From Chloroflexota bacterium (lineage in GTDB: Bacteria > Chloroflexota > Anaerolineae > Aggregatilineales > Phototrophicaceae), in assembly GCA_026707745.1 (NCBI GenBank), contig JAPOWG010000037.1:62001-126000 (forward strand): DNA of 64,000 nt. Direction: 5' to 3'. Every line of letters starts with the position of its first letter. The stretch's first letter is position 1. A program made the position numbers and the translations under genes. A model generated the notes under the pieces. The model was not told the origin of the DNA, did not search any database, and was given only the letters and a program-made list of their open reading frames with translations. Positions 1 through 9,150 of this stretch are shown here, piece by piece.

Positions 1-735
1 CCTGTTGATGACCGCCTCGATTCTCGCCAACAATCGTTCCCGTTTGCCAGCGTCCAGTGACCGATGGTCAGAGAAGGTGCCGAGCAAGTCCCTGTATGCC
101 GCGGCGCTGTACTCTATGGTCACATAGTGCTTTCGCACAAGCAGGTCGCCAAATAATCCGCTGGCGGTGATGAGTTCGTGGTATTCGGTGCGTACCTCTT
201 CGGGGCGGGGCGGCGGAGAAAAGTCCCGCGCCAGCTCCGGAGCGACGCGCTCATACACGCCTTGCAGCGGCTCGCGATAGGGACGACTGAGATCGGTCAG
301 CGCGGGTCTATGCCAGAAAAGCGCCAGCGCAGCGCCCGGCTTGAGCAGGTCGCGCGCCTTTTGAAAGCGGATTGCCGGATCGATCCAGTGAAAAGCCGTC
401 GCCGACAGCAGCAGGTCGTAAGTCTCGCGGGGCAGCGAGAGCGTCTCGAAGTCGGCGCATATGATGTTGGCTTTGGGGAAAGCCGACAGCTTCTGGCGGG
501 CGATCGCCGCCATTTGCGCCCCAAGCTCGACGGCGTCAATGGCGTATCCGCGCCGGGCCATGGGGGTAGTGGCTTGGCCCGTGCCGCAGCCGACTTCGAG
601 CAGGCGCGTGTTCTCATCAAGCCGCGCGTAAGACTCGATGTCGTCGAAGAGGGCTTCGGGGTAGGGCGGGCGGGCGCTGTCGTAAAGACTTGCGGCGCCG
701 TCATAGCTGTTGCGGCGATGCCGGTTTTCGCTCAT
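1..735 (-). CDS. Class I SAM-dependent methyltransferase (C-terminus cut by window edge)
   Basis: The frame is open from an ATG at 735 to the left edge, giving 245 codons with no stop, so the C-terminus lies outside the window. The N-terminal half has the Rossmann SAM-binding motif LLEVGCGTGQAT near residue 50. It is followed by an acidic segment (DAVELGAQM) and the motif-IV-like stretch LLLSATAFHWIDP near residue 110. The FHWID segment is typical of the family that includes trans-aconitate and BioC-like methyltransferases. The substrate cannot be told. The start lies 8 bp after the stop of the upstream lipocalin-like gene on the same strand, so the two are probably cotranscribed. The long open frames on the opposite strand here are shadows. 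Confidence 0.85.
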   Translation of the reverse strand, partial: MSENRHRRNSYDGAASLYDSARPPYPEALFDDIESYARLDENTRLLEVGCGTGQATTPMARRGYAIDAVELGAQMAAIARQKLSAFPKANIICADFETLSLPRETYDLLLSATAFHWIDPAIRFQKARDLLKPGAALALFWHRPALTDLSRPYREPLQGVYERVAPELARDFSPPPRPEEVRTEYHELITASGLFGDLLVRKHYVTIEYSAAAYRDLLGTFSDHRSLDAGKRERLLARIEAVINR

Positions 736-743
736 GTTAGGCC

Positions 744-1907
744 TCAGAAACGGTTTTGCATGGACTCTACATAGCCGGTGAGTTCGGCGTAGCCATTTCC
801 GCTGACGTCGCCGCTGACCCGCACGGCGCCTTCCCAATACTGTATGCCCGCGCTATGCAGTTCCTGGTCGGCTAGCAAGGGCGCGACGCTGAATCGGAAG
901 CCGTCATCGCCCAGGACTTGAACGTCCCAGCCGGCCGGATAGTCGGCGTCGGTATGTGGACTGCGCCAGGTGTCCGTGACAGATATGTTGAAATCGGCCG
1001 CGTCAAGGGCACGCGTGCCCCCGTCCGGATAAACCAGCAGCCCGCCAAAGGCGGGCTCTACGCCTCCATCAATCTGGCGGATCTGCCCGATCATGAGCTC
1101 GCTGTCATCCTCGAAGATCAAACCGAACCAATCCCAACCTTGCGCCCCGTCGCCCAGGGCGCTGGTGCTGAATTCATGGTCCATCCAGGTATTGCCGCTG
1201 ACTGTGAAGGTCTCCGCGCCGACAGTTATGGCGCCGCTCGTGATCAGGCGCGTCAGACTATAATAGTAACTGGCATTACCAATCTCTTTGCTCTTGGGGC
1301 TGAGTCCCTTATCGCCTTGCAGCGCCGGCGGCTTGATCTGGGTTAGTGTCAGATCCAGCGCGAAGTCGTCGCTGGCAGCGAGGATGCGCTGGCGCGTGGC
1401 GTCATCGTTTTCGGCGACGACTTGCCAGTCTTCCAGCCAGACACGATAGCGCGCCATCTGTTCGCTGGGGGCCGCGCCGGCCAGGCCAGCGCCGCCGCGG
1501 CTAAAGCGTTGGTCATGATAAAAGCGTCCCGCGGCGATATCGCTGACGGTGAAATGCGCCATATAGATGTCCCTGGTGCGGAATTCTGAAGAGGAGTTCG
1601 CGTCCAATGGCGATATCGCGCGGCGAAAGATGGTGAACTGGAAGCCGAAGCGTCGACCGTCATCGGTCGCCAGAACCCCGGTGTAATACCACCATTCCGT
1701 TTGAAATTCGGGGTGCGGGCCGTGATCGCGCGGGAATTGCCAATCCCAGGGTTCAATGGCGCGGGCGAAGCCGCTGGGGTCTTGGGGCGGCGCTTCAAAT
1801 TGCGTGCGCGCCTCTAGCGCGCTGCCGTTAAGGGGTTCGATCAAGCTGATGCCGAAAATGAGGACCAGCCCGATCAGGAACAGGGATAAGACGATGCGCC
1901 AGTTCAC
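744..1907 (-). CDS. CrtC/AttH-like lipocalin-fold protein, membrane-anchored
   Basis: The product is about 387 residues. One N-terminal hydrophobic segment (VLSLFLIGLVLIFGISL) suggests an anchor or uncleaved signal, with the rest outside the membrane. The signature HPEFQTEWWYYTG, then FGFQFTIFRRA and later WMDHEFS, is characteristic of the CrtC/AttH superfamily (hydroxyneurosporene synthase and AttH-like proteins), a double-lipocalin fold. No carotenoid genes are nearby, so a carotenoid hydratase role is not supported; most such bacterial proteins are uncharacterised. I place the start at GTG 1907, preceded by AAGG at a seven-base spacing. A TTG at 1922 in the same frame is an alternative. 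It lies directly upstream of the methyltransferase gene. Confidence 0.8.
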   Translation of the reverse strand: MNWRIVLSLFLIGLVLIFGISLIEPLNGSALEARTQFEAPPQDPSGFARAIEPWDWQFPRDHGPHPEFQTEWWYYTGVLATDDGRRFGFQFTIFRRAISPLDANSSSEFRTRDIYMAHFTVSDIAAGRFYHDQRFSRGGAGLAGAAPSEQMARYRVWLEDWQVVAENDDATRQRILAASDDFALDLTLTQIKPPALQGDKGLSPKSKEIGNASYYYSLTRLITSGAITVGAETFTVSGNTWMDHEFSTSALGDGAQGWDWFGLIFEDDSELMIGQIRQIDGGVEPAFGGLLVYPDGGTRALDAADFNISVTDTWRSPHTDADYPAGWDVQVLGDDGFRFSVAPLLADQELHSAGIQYWEGAVRVSGDVSGNGYAELTGYVESMQNRF

Positions 1908-2222
1908 GATGCCGCCTTGCAAAGACTCGATCCTGATATCACTCGCCGATTATGCTTGAGATCCCGGCGGGCGGCAAGGTATGCCTGGTCATGGTAAACA
2001 CCATGCCCGCGAAACGCTTGCCAGCAACGCCAAAGCAAGTTAATCTGTCCTCCCAATATGTCGAAGTGAGCCAAGATATTCGTATTACTCTCCTCGCTGC
2101 GAAAAACTTGCAATTACTAATTAAACCTGATACAGTTTTCTTTAGACAAGTTTTGGAAAATTGGTGAGCAGCAACTTCTTTACTTCACAAATCCTTACCC
2201 ATCCGCACATTACTTTTGGAGT

Positions 2223-2417
2223 ATGGGCAGACTCTTCCGAGTCCTCTTCTTCCTAGTTTATATGTGCTTTTTCTGTCGTTCGGGACAAGCGGCCCAAGCC
2301 TGCGGATATGCGGTTCAAGAGATTGATGGCGAAAATGTATCGCGCAATATCCGTCCCGAGCCTTGGCCGGACGGATTCCTCGAAAATGAAATTGTAGTTC
2401 AAAAGAGTTTCTCATGA
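2223..2417 (+). CDS. Possible small secreted protein coupled to the SH3b gene
   Basis: This 64-codon frame begins with a strongly hydrophobic N-terminus (RVLFFLVYMCFFC) that resembles an export signal. Its TGA overlaps the ATG of the next gene in an ATGA arrangement, which suggests translational coupling. A GGAG lies only one base before the ATG, which is too close for an ordinary ribosome site. No family is recognised. It could also be a chance frame inside the 5' untranslated region of the SH3b gene. Confidence 0.3.
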   Translation: MGRLFRVLFFLVYMCFFCRSGQAAQACGYAVQEIDGENVSRNIRPEPWPDGFLENEIVVQKSFS

Positions 2418-3778
2418 TTTCAATATTTTCTTTCAGTCCGCGGGCCATGAGCGCGTTTCGGTGGGGCAGGGGCGGTATCCGCCAGAAGCTGCTCCTGCTG
2501 ACGATCCTCGTCGTCCTAATGAGCGCGCAATACGGCGCGGTGCAGGCGCAGTCCGGATGGTATCACTGCGATATACAGGACATCAATTATGACGGACCGG
2601 GTACGCGCTATTTCTGCCGGCCGGTCTCGTACGACTGGCTCTGCAATACTGCCCGTATCACCTTTTTTTGCAGTAACCGCTCCGCCCGGGGCGACGCAAG
2701 CGACGATAACGGCGATAGCGACGACAGCCGCCGTAGCAACGGCAACAGCAGCGGTGGCGGAAGCGGCTCTGTCCGGCAGGCTAGCGGCTCCGGCTCAAGC
2801 ATCAATATCCGGCGAATTGACGCGGCGGGTATCGGCGTACGATGGATCATTGACGCCGGCTTCATCGCCGCGGTTGATATCTGGGGTGAAGATGTGCCGG
2901 AAGAGGTCTGCCTGGATGGCTTTGGCCGGCTGCTCTTCCTGGATGCCAGCACCTCGCCCCGCGCCGAATCCTGGCTGGATTCAGTCCAGCGAGATGGCCG
3001 GACTTGCGCCGAGATCGATGGCCCCGGAACGGTCGTACTCATGGCCGCAGGGCCAACGCCAGCCAGCGGAACTGCCCGGCAATCGCAGCAATGCCGCGTC
3101 ATCACGGCGGGTCACCTCAAGGTGCGTGCTGGTCCATCCCTGGACGACGACGTAATCGGATACGTGAAGCGCGGTACCACGCTGCTTGTGCTATTGCGGA
3201 ACAGGTATTGGATCGAGATTGAATATGAAGGAAAAGCGGGCTGGATCGGCGCGGCTTTTGTGAGGGTCAGCCATGATTGCTCAGAGGACGCGGCAGCGCC
3301 AGCCAGCGAAACTGATCGGCTATCGGAGCAATGCCGTCTAAGCACGACCGGCCATCTGAAGCTCCGGGCTGCGCCCGACATGGATAGCGAAGTAATCGCC
3401 TATGTGCCGCGCGGTACCAGGCTGCGCCTCATATCGTGGATCAGATATTGGTTCCAGGTTGAATATGACGGTAAAGAAGGCTGGATCGGCGCGGCTTATG
3501 TGAGGGTCAGCCACGATTGCGCCGAGCGCTCGCCAACTCCAGCCGGCGAAACTGTAATGCCTGCCGCCCGGCAATCGCAGCAGTGTGGCATCAGCACGAC
3601 CGGCCATCTCAAACTCCGGACAGCGCCTGCGATAGATGGCGAGGTAATTGCGTATGTGCCGCGCGGTACCAGACTCCGCCTCATATCGTGGACCAGACAT
3701 TGGTTCAATGTCGAATATGAGGGCAAAGAGGGCTGGATCGGCGGGGATTATGTAAACGTTAGCAATGAGTGTGGCTGA
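2414..3778 (+). CDS. Secreted protein with three tandem bacterial SH3 (SH3b) repeats
   Basis: The 454-residue product has an N-terminal export signal (LLLLTILVVLMSAQYGAVQAQS, about residues 25-47). An N-terminal module rich in paired cysteines follows, then a Ser/Gly/Asn-rich low-complexity stretch at about 90-130. A domain at about 130-215 contains RRIDAAGIGVRWI and FLDASTSPRAES. Three SH3b repeats occupy about 225-292, 305-370 and 388-454. Each repeat carries a GHLK(V/L)R start, a YV(K/P)RGT turn, a GWIG strand and a closing cysteine. SH3b domains usually bind peptidoglycan or peptides. The next gene is a paralogue of the N-terminal half without repeats. ATG 2447 is an alternative start. 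No enzymatic domain is visible. Confidence 0.8.
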   Translation: MISIFSFSPRAMSAFRWGRGGIRQKLLLLTILVVLMSAQYGAVQAQSGWYHCDIQDINYDGPGTRYFCRPVSYDWLCNTARITFFCSNRSARGDASDDNGDSDDSRRSNGNSSGGGSGSVRQASGSGSSINIRRIDAAGIGVRWIIDAGFIAAVDIWGEDVPEEVCLDGFGRLLFLDASTSPRAESWLDSVQRDGRTCAEIDGPGTVVLMAAGPTPASGTARQSQQCRVITAGHLKVRAGPSLDDDVIGYVKRGTTLLVLLRNRYWIEIEYEGKAGWIGAAFVRVSHDCSEDAAAPASETDRLSEQCRLSTTGHLKLRAAPDMDSEVIAYVPRGTRLRLISWIRYWFQVEYDGKEGWIGAAYVRVSHDCAERSPTPAGETVMPAARQSQQCGISTTGHLKLRTAPAIDGEVIAYVPRGTRLRLISWTRHWFNVEYEGKEGWIGGDYVNVSNECG

Positions 3779-4107
3779 GAAACGGCAGTCTTCTAGTAGC
3801 AGGGTTTCACCGCAAAACCGGTAGCAATTGAGGTTTTTCAGGCGGCCTGCGCAGGCGTCCAGGCACTGCCCGCGGACGCTACCCTCCGGTCGCCTCCGCC
3901 AGGCTTGTCCGTCGTAGAATTCTATTTGTTCTGTTAGCTAACTTAATCTCATTATCTATGTCTACAGTTCTTTTCGTCTCGGGCAGATGACGCAAGAAAT
4001 TGTTCTATTCGTTTTAAGTGTTACAATCGAGGCTGGATTGATTTCATTGAGGAGGTTGACATGTTGCGCTTAAGTACTTTCTACGACCGTCGTAGCGTTG
4101 CCGACTC

Positions 4108-4779
4108 GTGCGTTTTACTTTTCCCAAGATTCTTAGGGAGTTACCCCTACTGACTATCCTTTTAGTCTTGTTTGTCGCGCAGCACGGCGCGGTATCGGCT
4201 GGAGATATTTGTGATATACAAGATCACTCATACAAAGGCCCTGGGGTTCGTTTTCTCTGCAGGCAGGGCCCGGATTACTTCATAGACAACCAAAAAGCGC
4301 TTTACCGGGCCATTGAAGAGATCGGGAGGAGAAAAGCGAGGGGTGAAGATTGGACCAGCGCTTATGACTTCGCCCGATTTGGCTATAGGTGCCCGGATAC
4401 CGAGGGCTATTGCGATACAGTATGGGTCCCCAGTCCCCGCGCCGATGAAGGCGGCACCAGCGGTTTGTCGACGCCGAATAAATATGGTGGGGCAAGCGGC
4501 TTCGCCGAGGGAAACACCTACTATCGGCGGGTCAACGGCGCCGGCATCGGCGTACAATCGATCCTCGACCAGAGACCGATTGACGCGGTTGATGTCTGGG
4601 GCCCGGGTGCCGAGAGCGGCGGGCAGATCTGCTTCCAGGGCAGCGGTCGACTGGTCTTCCTGGATGCCAGGACTAGCCCGCGCGCCCAATCTACGCTGAC
4701 AACTATCATGCTGGGCGAGAAGACCTGCGCTCAGATTAATGGTCCCGGCACGGTCGTGTTTCTGCCGCCCGAGGGCTAG
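4108..4779 (+). CDS. Secreted paralogue of the SH3b protein's N-terminal module
   Basis: The 223-residue product has an N-terminal signal (LLTILLVLFVAQHGAVSAG) followed by a cysteine-rich segment (CDIQDHSYKGPGVRFLC). That segment matches CDIQDINYDGPGTRYFC of the upstream gene. The C-terminal domain (RRVNGAGIGVQSI, FLDARTSPRAQS, GPGTVVFL) matches the pre-SH3b domain of the neighbour. It therefore looks like a duplication that never had, or has lost, the SH3b repeats. The start is odd: a perfect GAGGAGG site precedes ATG 4061, but that ATG is in another frame and ends at 4153. The long frame opens with GTG 4108, which has no clear ribosome site. Function unknown. Confidence 0.65.
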   Translation: MRFTFPKILRELPLLTILLVLFVAQHGAVSAGDICDIQDHSYKGPGVRFLCRQGPDYFIDNQKALYRAIEEIGRRKARGEDWTSAYDFARFGYRCPDTEGYCDTVWVPSPRADEGGTSGLSTPNKYGGASGFAEGNTYYRRVNGAGIGVQSILDQRPIDAVDVWGPGAESGGQICFQGSGRLVFLDARTSPRAQSTLTTIMLGEKTCAQINGPGTVVFLPPEG

Positions 4780-4793
4780 GCGCAGGGCTGGTC

Positions 4794-6041
4794 TCAGCTT
4801 GCCGTGCCGGCGACATCGAGCACGGCATGCAGCAGCACATTGCAGACCGCTTCGAGGTCCTCGGGTTCGGCGCTTTCGGATTCATGGTGGCTGATGCCGT
4901 CCTTGCAAGGCGCGAAGAGCATGGTCGTTGGCACGATGTTGGCGACGAAGCAAGCATCGTGACCCGCGCCCGATGTTATGTAGGTGTGCGACATGCCGAG
5001 GCGCTCGCAGGCGCCTTTGACCGCGGCGACGCAACGTTCGTCAAAGGCGACGGGTGCTGTGTAGGAAATCTGTTCCAGCGCCAGGCTCAAGCCGATGTCG
5101 GCAGCCACTTGGTCGCAGACTTCGCGTAAAGAAGCATCCATCGCCGCCAAGGTATCGGCGGAGGGATGGCGCATATCGACGGTGAAGTTGACCCGTCCCG
5201 GGATGATATTGCGCGAGCCGGGCGCGACCTCAACTTGCCCGCCGACGGTGCCGCGGGCCAGGGGCGCGTGTTCGTGGGCGATGTCGTCGACCGCTTGTAC
5301 GATTTTCGCCATGCCAAGCAGGGCATTGCGCCGACCGACCATCGGCGTCGAACCGGTGTGCTGGGCAAAGCCTTCAAATGAAATGTCATACCAGCGAAAG
5401 CCCTGCGCCGCGTCCACCACGCCCACCGAAATGCCTTCGCTATCCAAGATAGGACCCTGCTCGATATGACACTCGAAGAAGGCGGAGAAATCGTGCTGGC
5501 GCGCCGATTGCTGCCCGTGATAGCCGATGCGCTTCAACTCGTCGAGTACCGTCGCGCCGGTGTCGACTGCCACGCGCGACTGCGCCCAATCGAGATCAAA
5601 GACCCCTCCATAAACGCCCGAGGCTAACATCGCGGGGGCGAAGCGCGCGCCTTCCTCATTGGTCCAGTTGACCACTTCCAGCGGAGTTGCCGTCGTGACA
5701 GCGTGATCGTTCAGCGTGCGGACAACTTCGAGACCAGCCAAGACGCCAAAGACGCCGTCGAATTTGCCGCCGAAGGGCTGTGTATCGAGGTGGCTGCCGA
5801 TCCCGACAGGCGCTAGCGAATCGTCGCTGCCCCGGCGTCTGGCGAACATATCTCCCATTTCGTCGACGGACATCGACAACCCCGCGTCTGCGCACCACTT
5901 CGCAAAGAGGTCACGCCCGATCTTGTCTTCGTCGCTGAGCGTCAGGCGGTGGCTGCCGCCGTTTGCGGTTGCGCCGATCTCCGCCATTTCCATGATGCTA
6001 TTCCAGAGACGCGCGCCGTCAATGCGAATGTTTTCTGTCAT
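4794..6041 (-). CDS. M20-family zinc amidohydrolase (N-carbamoyl-L-amino acid hydrolase / allantoate amidohydrolase type)
   Basis: This 415-residue cytoplasmic enzyme belongs to the family that hydrolyses N-carbamoyl amino acids, ureidopropionate or allantoate. The metal-binding residues are visible: H84 in GIGSHLDTQP, D95 in GGKFDGVFGV, E129/E130 in VNWTNEEGARF, a further His in CHIEQGPILDSEG, and a C-terminal His in ISHHESE. The dimer-interface segment GRVNFTVDMRHPS is also present. Length is normal for the family. The exact substrate cannot be fixed from sequence. It is followed on the same strand, upstream, by a sulfatase gene, and both may serve breakdown of organic nitrogen and sulfur compounds. 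Confidence 0.88.
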   Translation of the reverse strand: MTENIRIDGARLWNSIMEMAEIGATANGGSHRLTLSDEDKIGRDLFAKWCADAGLSMSVDEMGDMFARRRGSDDSLAPVGIGSHLDTQPFGGKFDGVFGVLAGLEVVRTLNDHAVTTATPLEVVNWTNEEGARFAPAMLASGVYGGVFDLDWAQSRVAVDTGATVLDELKRIGYHGQQSARQHDFSAFFECHIEQGPILDSEGISVGVVDAAQGFRWYDISFEGFAQHTGSTPMVGRRNALLGMAKIVQAVDDIAHEHAPLARGTVGGQVEVAPGSRNIIPGRVNFTVDMRHPSADTLAAMDASLREVCDQVAADIGLSLALEQISYTAPVAFDERCVAAVKGACERLGMSHTYITSGAGHDACFVANIVPTTMLFAPCKDGISHHESESAEPEDLEAVCNVLLHAVLDVAGTAS

Positions 6042-6096
6042 TTTTCAGTCTCCTGGCATAGATGCCGGACAGCGTGGATTGATACGGCGCAAGCGC

Positions 6097-7431
6097 CTAT
6101 TGATCTCGCAGTACCGGATCCTGCACCCGCGCTTGGCGTTCTTTCAGACTTTTCATCAGCTTCAGAATCAGGCGTCCGTATTCCTCATCATTGATCAAGT
6201 TCTTCAACTCATACGGATCCGCCTGCAAATCGAATAATTGCCAGCTCGTGCGACCGTCAAGCACCGACTGAATCAGCTTGTAGCGGTCGTCCTTGATGCT
6301 TCGTTGGTAGGGTCTGCCGAGCGGGTGACCGAAGACGCCTTGATAAGCTGAGAAGATTGAGCGGCGATGCTTGTGCGTCACGCGACCCAGGACCGCGTTG
6401 AGACTGTAGCCGTCTTGCTCGGCGGGCACCTCGACATCGGCGCGCTCCAGCAATGTGGGAAAAAGATCGAGCAGATAGACCAACGCGTCGCACTTGTAAC
6501 CGGCGGGGATGCTCGGTCCGCGCATGATGAGCGGAATGCGCATGCTGTGGTCGTACAGATTCTGCTTGCCCATCAGACCGTGCTGACCAACGCCGAGACC
6601 GTGATCGGAGGTGTAGATGACGATGGTGTTCTCGCTCAAGCCTTTGTCGTCGAGCGTCGACAAGACGCGGCCGATATCCATGTCCATGTGCGAGATCATC
6701 CCGTAGTAGTCCGCGATGTGCCGCTTGATTTCGGCTTCCGTCCGGGGATAGCCGGCCAGGACTTCGTCGCGGATATCGCGCACGCCGATATCGAATGGGT
6801 GCTCGGGCATGAAGTTCGGCGGCAGAGCGATGTCCTCCGGGTCGTACATCGTATCGTAAGGCGGCGGCGCGGTACGCGGATCGTGCGGCGAGGTAAAGGC
6901 GATGTAGGCAAAGAAGGGATTGTCATCCGGTTCTCGTGAATTCAAGAACTGAATCATTTCATCTGTGAAGACCGTAGTCGCGTGGCCATCGGCGATGTAG
7001 GTGTCTTCGGGGTCGTAAGCGCCGCTCGGGTCGAAGTCGTTCACGGGCATGGCGTATTGATCGTCCATGCCGCCAAAGAAGACTTTGCCGCTATTGCTGA
7101 AAGCGCGGGCATAGCTGCCGCGCCGATTGTGCCACTTGCCGGTCGCGTAGGTCGTGTAGCCGTTTTGCGCCAGCAATTCCGGCAGCAGGGGCGCGTCGTC
7201 GGGCAGGGGATCGGGCGTGGCGAAGAGATTGCGCCCGGTCATCAGCATGCCGCGGCTGGGCATGCAGACGGCGCCGGAAGTCGAGCCCATGATATGCGCT
7301 TGAGTGAAGCAGGTCCCGTCGGCGATCAGCCGGTCGAATGTGGGCGTGCTGACGGCTTCCGTTCCCAGCGCGCCGAGGGCGGAATGACGGTGATCGTCGG
7401 CGATCATGAACAAGATGTTTGGTCTGGTCAT
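6097..7431 (-). CDS. Type I (formylglycine-dependent) sulfatase
   Basis: The 444-residue protein starts MTRPNILFMIADDHR, the typical sulfatase N-terminus, whose paired Asp residues (12-13) bind calcium. The maturation motif C56-M-P-S-R is present, so Cys56 would be converted to formylglycine. Other family blocks are ATGKWH, FAYIAFTSPHDPR and YTSDHGLGVGQHGLMGK. No signal peptide is seen, so the mature site may be cytoplasmic. The ATG at 7431 was preferred because the family motif begins right there; the longer frame only adds residues from a TTG. It is transcribed divergently from the sugar ABC importer, suggesting use of sulfated sugars or sulfate esters. The substrate is not determinable. 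Confidence 0.9.
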   Translation of the reverse strand: MTRPNILFMIADDHRHSALGALGTEAVSTPTFDRLIADGTCFTQAHIMGSTSGAVCMPSRGMLMTGRNLFATPDPLPDDAPLLPELLAQNGYTTYATGKWHNRRGSYARAFSNSGKVFFGGMDDQYAMPVNDFDPSGAYDPEDTYIADGHATTVFTDEMIQFLNSREPDDNPFFAYIAFTSPHDPRTAPPPYDTMYDPEDIALPPNFMPEHPFDIGVRDIRDEVLAGYPRTEAEIKRHIADYYGMISHMDMDIGRVLSTLDDKGLSENTIVIYTSDHGLGVGQHGLMGKQNLYDHSMRIPLIMRGPSIPAGYKCDALVYLLDLFPTLLERADVEVPAEQDGYSLNAVLGRVTHKHRRSIFSAYQGVFGHPLGRPYQRSIKDDRYKLIQSVLDGRTSWQLFDLQADPYELKNLINDEEYGRLILKLMKSLKERQARVQDPVLRDQ

Positions 7432-7523
7432 GGTTACTGCCCTAAAAGCATTGAGTCTTATTTCGATGATACTGTCAGAGGGCGTGGCTGGCAAGGTTAT
7501 GCGGCTTGGCGCCTGAAGTTGGA

Positions 7524-7548
7524 CCCCTACCCATTAAAGAGGGAGGGT
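7524..7548. repeat. Short CCC/GGG hairpin remnant
   Basis: An imperfect stem of CCCTACCC and GGGAGGG flanks the loop ATTAAAGA between divergent genes. It resembles the hairpin repeats near 9050, 25240 and 26390 and is probably a degraded copy of that family. Confidence 0.4.
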
Positions 7549-7706
7549 TGTAGTGGTCCATGCGCGAATGCTGATGTTTAAAACTTGCTTTTTTTTATCG
7601 GCGCGATATGCTCCTAAGTTAAGGTGGGCTCGGAGTCGCGGAGGCGTCTATGCCGAATTCTTGAAGTGTAATGCGCATTGTCCGAATATTTCATTTTAGG
7701 AGATGG

Positions 7707-9020
7707 ATGAAGATGAAAAAGTTCAGAATACTTTTCGTAATTGTGCTACTGCTGACGGCGATTGTCGGTGTTCAAGCCCAAGACGATTTGGTCAGCGAAT
7801 TTGGCACAGGCGATATCGAGTTGCTGTTTTGGAACGGGCTGACCGGCCCCGATGGCGAGACCATGGTCGGCCTGGTTAAGGCCTTTGCGGAAGAGAATCC
7901 CGACGTGTCCGTTCGCATGGAGCGCCTGAATTGGACCCAGCAATACTTCCCGAAATTGCTGGCCGGTCTGGCGGCGGGCAATCCGCCTGATATCTTCCTG
8001 ATGCATGAATACGAGATGACGCAATTCGCCACTATGGGCGTCCTGCGCGATCTGAGCGACTTGTATTCGAATAACGACGGTCCGATTCCGATTGACGATG
8101 TTTCGCCCGCCATCATCGACGCGTTGACCTTCGATGGCAAGATCATGGGCGTGCCGCTGGACTTCCATGGTTACGGTGAATGGCACAACTGCGACTTGTT
8201 CGATGCGGCTGGCGTACCCTGCGACACGTTGGCGACGACGCGCGAGGAGTATCTGGATTTGGCGCAGAGGCTGACTCTGGACGCGAATGGCAACAACGCA
8301 CAGTCGGACGACTTTGACCCGGACAACATCGTCCAGTGGGGCACCTCGATCTTTTGGTATCGCCCCGGGTTCTTGACAGCTTTGGCGCAGAACAGCATGA
8401 GTTGGGCCGATGATATGGGCAACGCGCTGCTGGAAGATCAGGCCATCATCGACACCATGCAGTGGTTCCAGGATCTGGAATGCGTGCACCATGTAGCGCC
8501 GCCGCCGGCTGGCTTCGATCGTTACCGCGCCTTGTCGATCAATATGGCGATCTTCAACCATGGCAGCTGGGCTTGGAACTTCGTGAGCCAAAATGTGGAA
8601 AACTGGATGGCATTGCCTTACCCGGCATTAGGCGCAGAGGGCAATAACGCTGTCTGGGCGAGCGCGCACGTCTTTTACCTGCCGATCCAGGCAGAAGGCG
8701 AGCGGCTGGAAGCATCCAAGCGTTTTCTGGCATATATGTCCGATGCAGGTTTGGATTGGGCGCATTCGGGAATGCCACCGGCGCGCATTTCTCAGATTGA
8801 GAATATGGATCCGGAAGTGTATCCCTCTGCCTCGATCTTTGGCGCCAATCTGTTGGCGAACGGCGTGTTTGATCGGCAGCATCGCAACTGGCTGGAGATC
8901 GAAGCGCAATATGCCGATGCGATGGCGCGCGCTTTCGAGAGCGAATGCGAAGTCTCGATGGCGGATGTCTTCCCCGAGGCGAACGCGCGCATCCAGCGCA
9001 TTTTGGATCGCTATAAGTAG
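7707..9020 (+). CDS. Sugar ABC transporter substrate-binding protein
   Basis: This is an extracytoplasmic solute-binding protein of the family-1 (UgpB/MalE-like) type, about 437 residues. It has a signal peptide (FRILFVIVLLLTAIVGVQAQ) and then the typical opening IELLFWNGLTGPDGETM. Other family features are the GNPPDIFLMHEYEM block and repeated aromatic residues such as WGTSIFWYRPG and NHGSWAWNF. No lipobox cysteine follows the signal, which is unusual if the host is monoderm. AGGAG at 7698-7702 points to ATG 7707 or ATG 7713. Two permease genes follow, so this gene opens an import operon. The hairpin at 9039-9070 just after it may reduce downstream expression relative to the binding protein. 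Confidence 0.9.
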   Translation: MKMKKFRILFVIVLLLTAIVGVQAQDDLVSEFGTGDIELLFWNGLTGPDGETMVGLVKAFAEENPDVSVRMERLNWTQQYFPKLLAGLAAGNPPDIFLMHEYEMTQFATMGVLRDLSDLYSNNDGPIPIDDVSPAIIDALTFDGKIMGVPLDFHGYGEWHNCDLFDAAGVPCDTLATTREEYLDLAQRLTLDANGNNAQSDDFDPDNIVQWGTSIFWYRPGFLTALAQNSMSWADDMGNALLEDQAIIDTMQWFQDLECVHHVAPPPAGFDRYRALSINMAIFNHGSWAWNFVSQNVENWMALPYPALGAEGNNAVWASAHVFYLPIQAEGERLEASKRFLAYMSDAGLDWAHSGMPPARISQIENMDPEVYPSASIFGANLLANGVFDRQHRNWLEIEAQYADAMARAFESECEVSMADVFPEANARIQRILDRYK

Positions 9021-9038
9021 GCAATTTACCCTCACCCC

Positions 9039-9070
9039 AAACCCCTCTCCCTTTATGGGAGAGGGGTTTT
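9039..9070 (+). terminator. Hairpin with T tail after the solute-binding gene
   Basis: A perfect stem AAACCCCTCTCCC / GGGAGAGGGGTTT encloses the loop TTTAT and ends in TTTT. It can work as an intrinsic terminator or attenuator between the binding protein and the permeases. The same CCCCTCTCCC hairpin recurs near 26390, so it is also a dispersed repeat. Confidence 0.7.
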
Positions 9071-9150
9071 AACGGGTTGTAAGACTCCCTTCCCGCGTAT
9101 TGGGATCGTGTAGACATAGACCTTCGGGAAGGGGATGTGGGAAATAGAAC

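Noticed and set aside
178..774. Plus-strand open frame opposite the methyltransferase
   Set aside because: The opposite strand carries a clear SAM-binding motif and a start 8 bp from the neighbouring gene.
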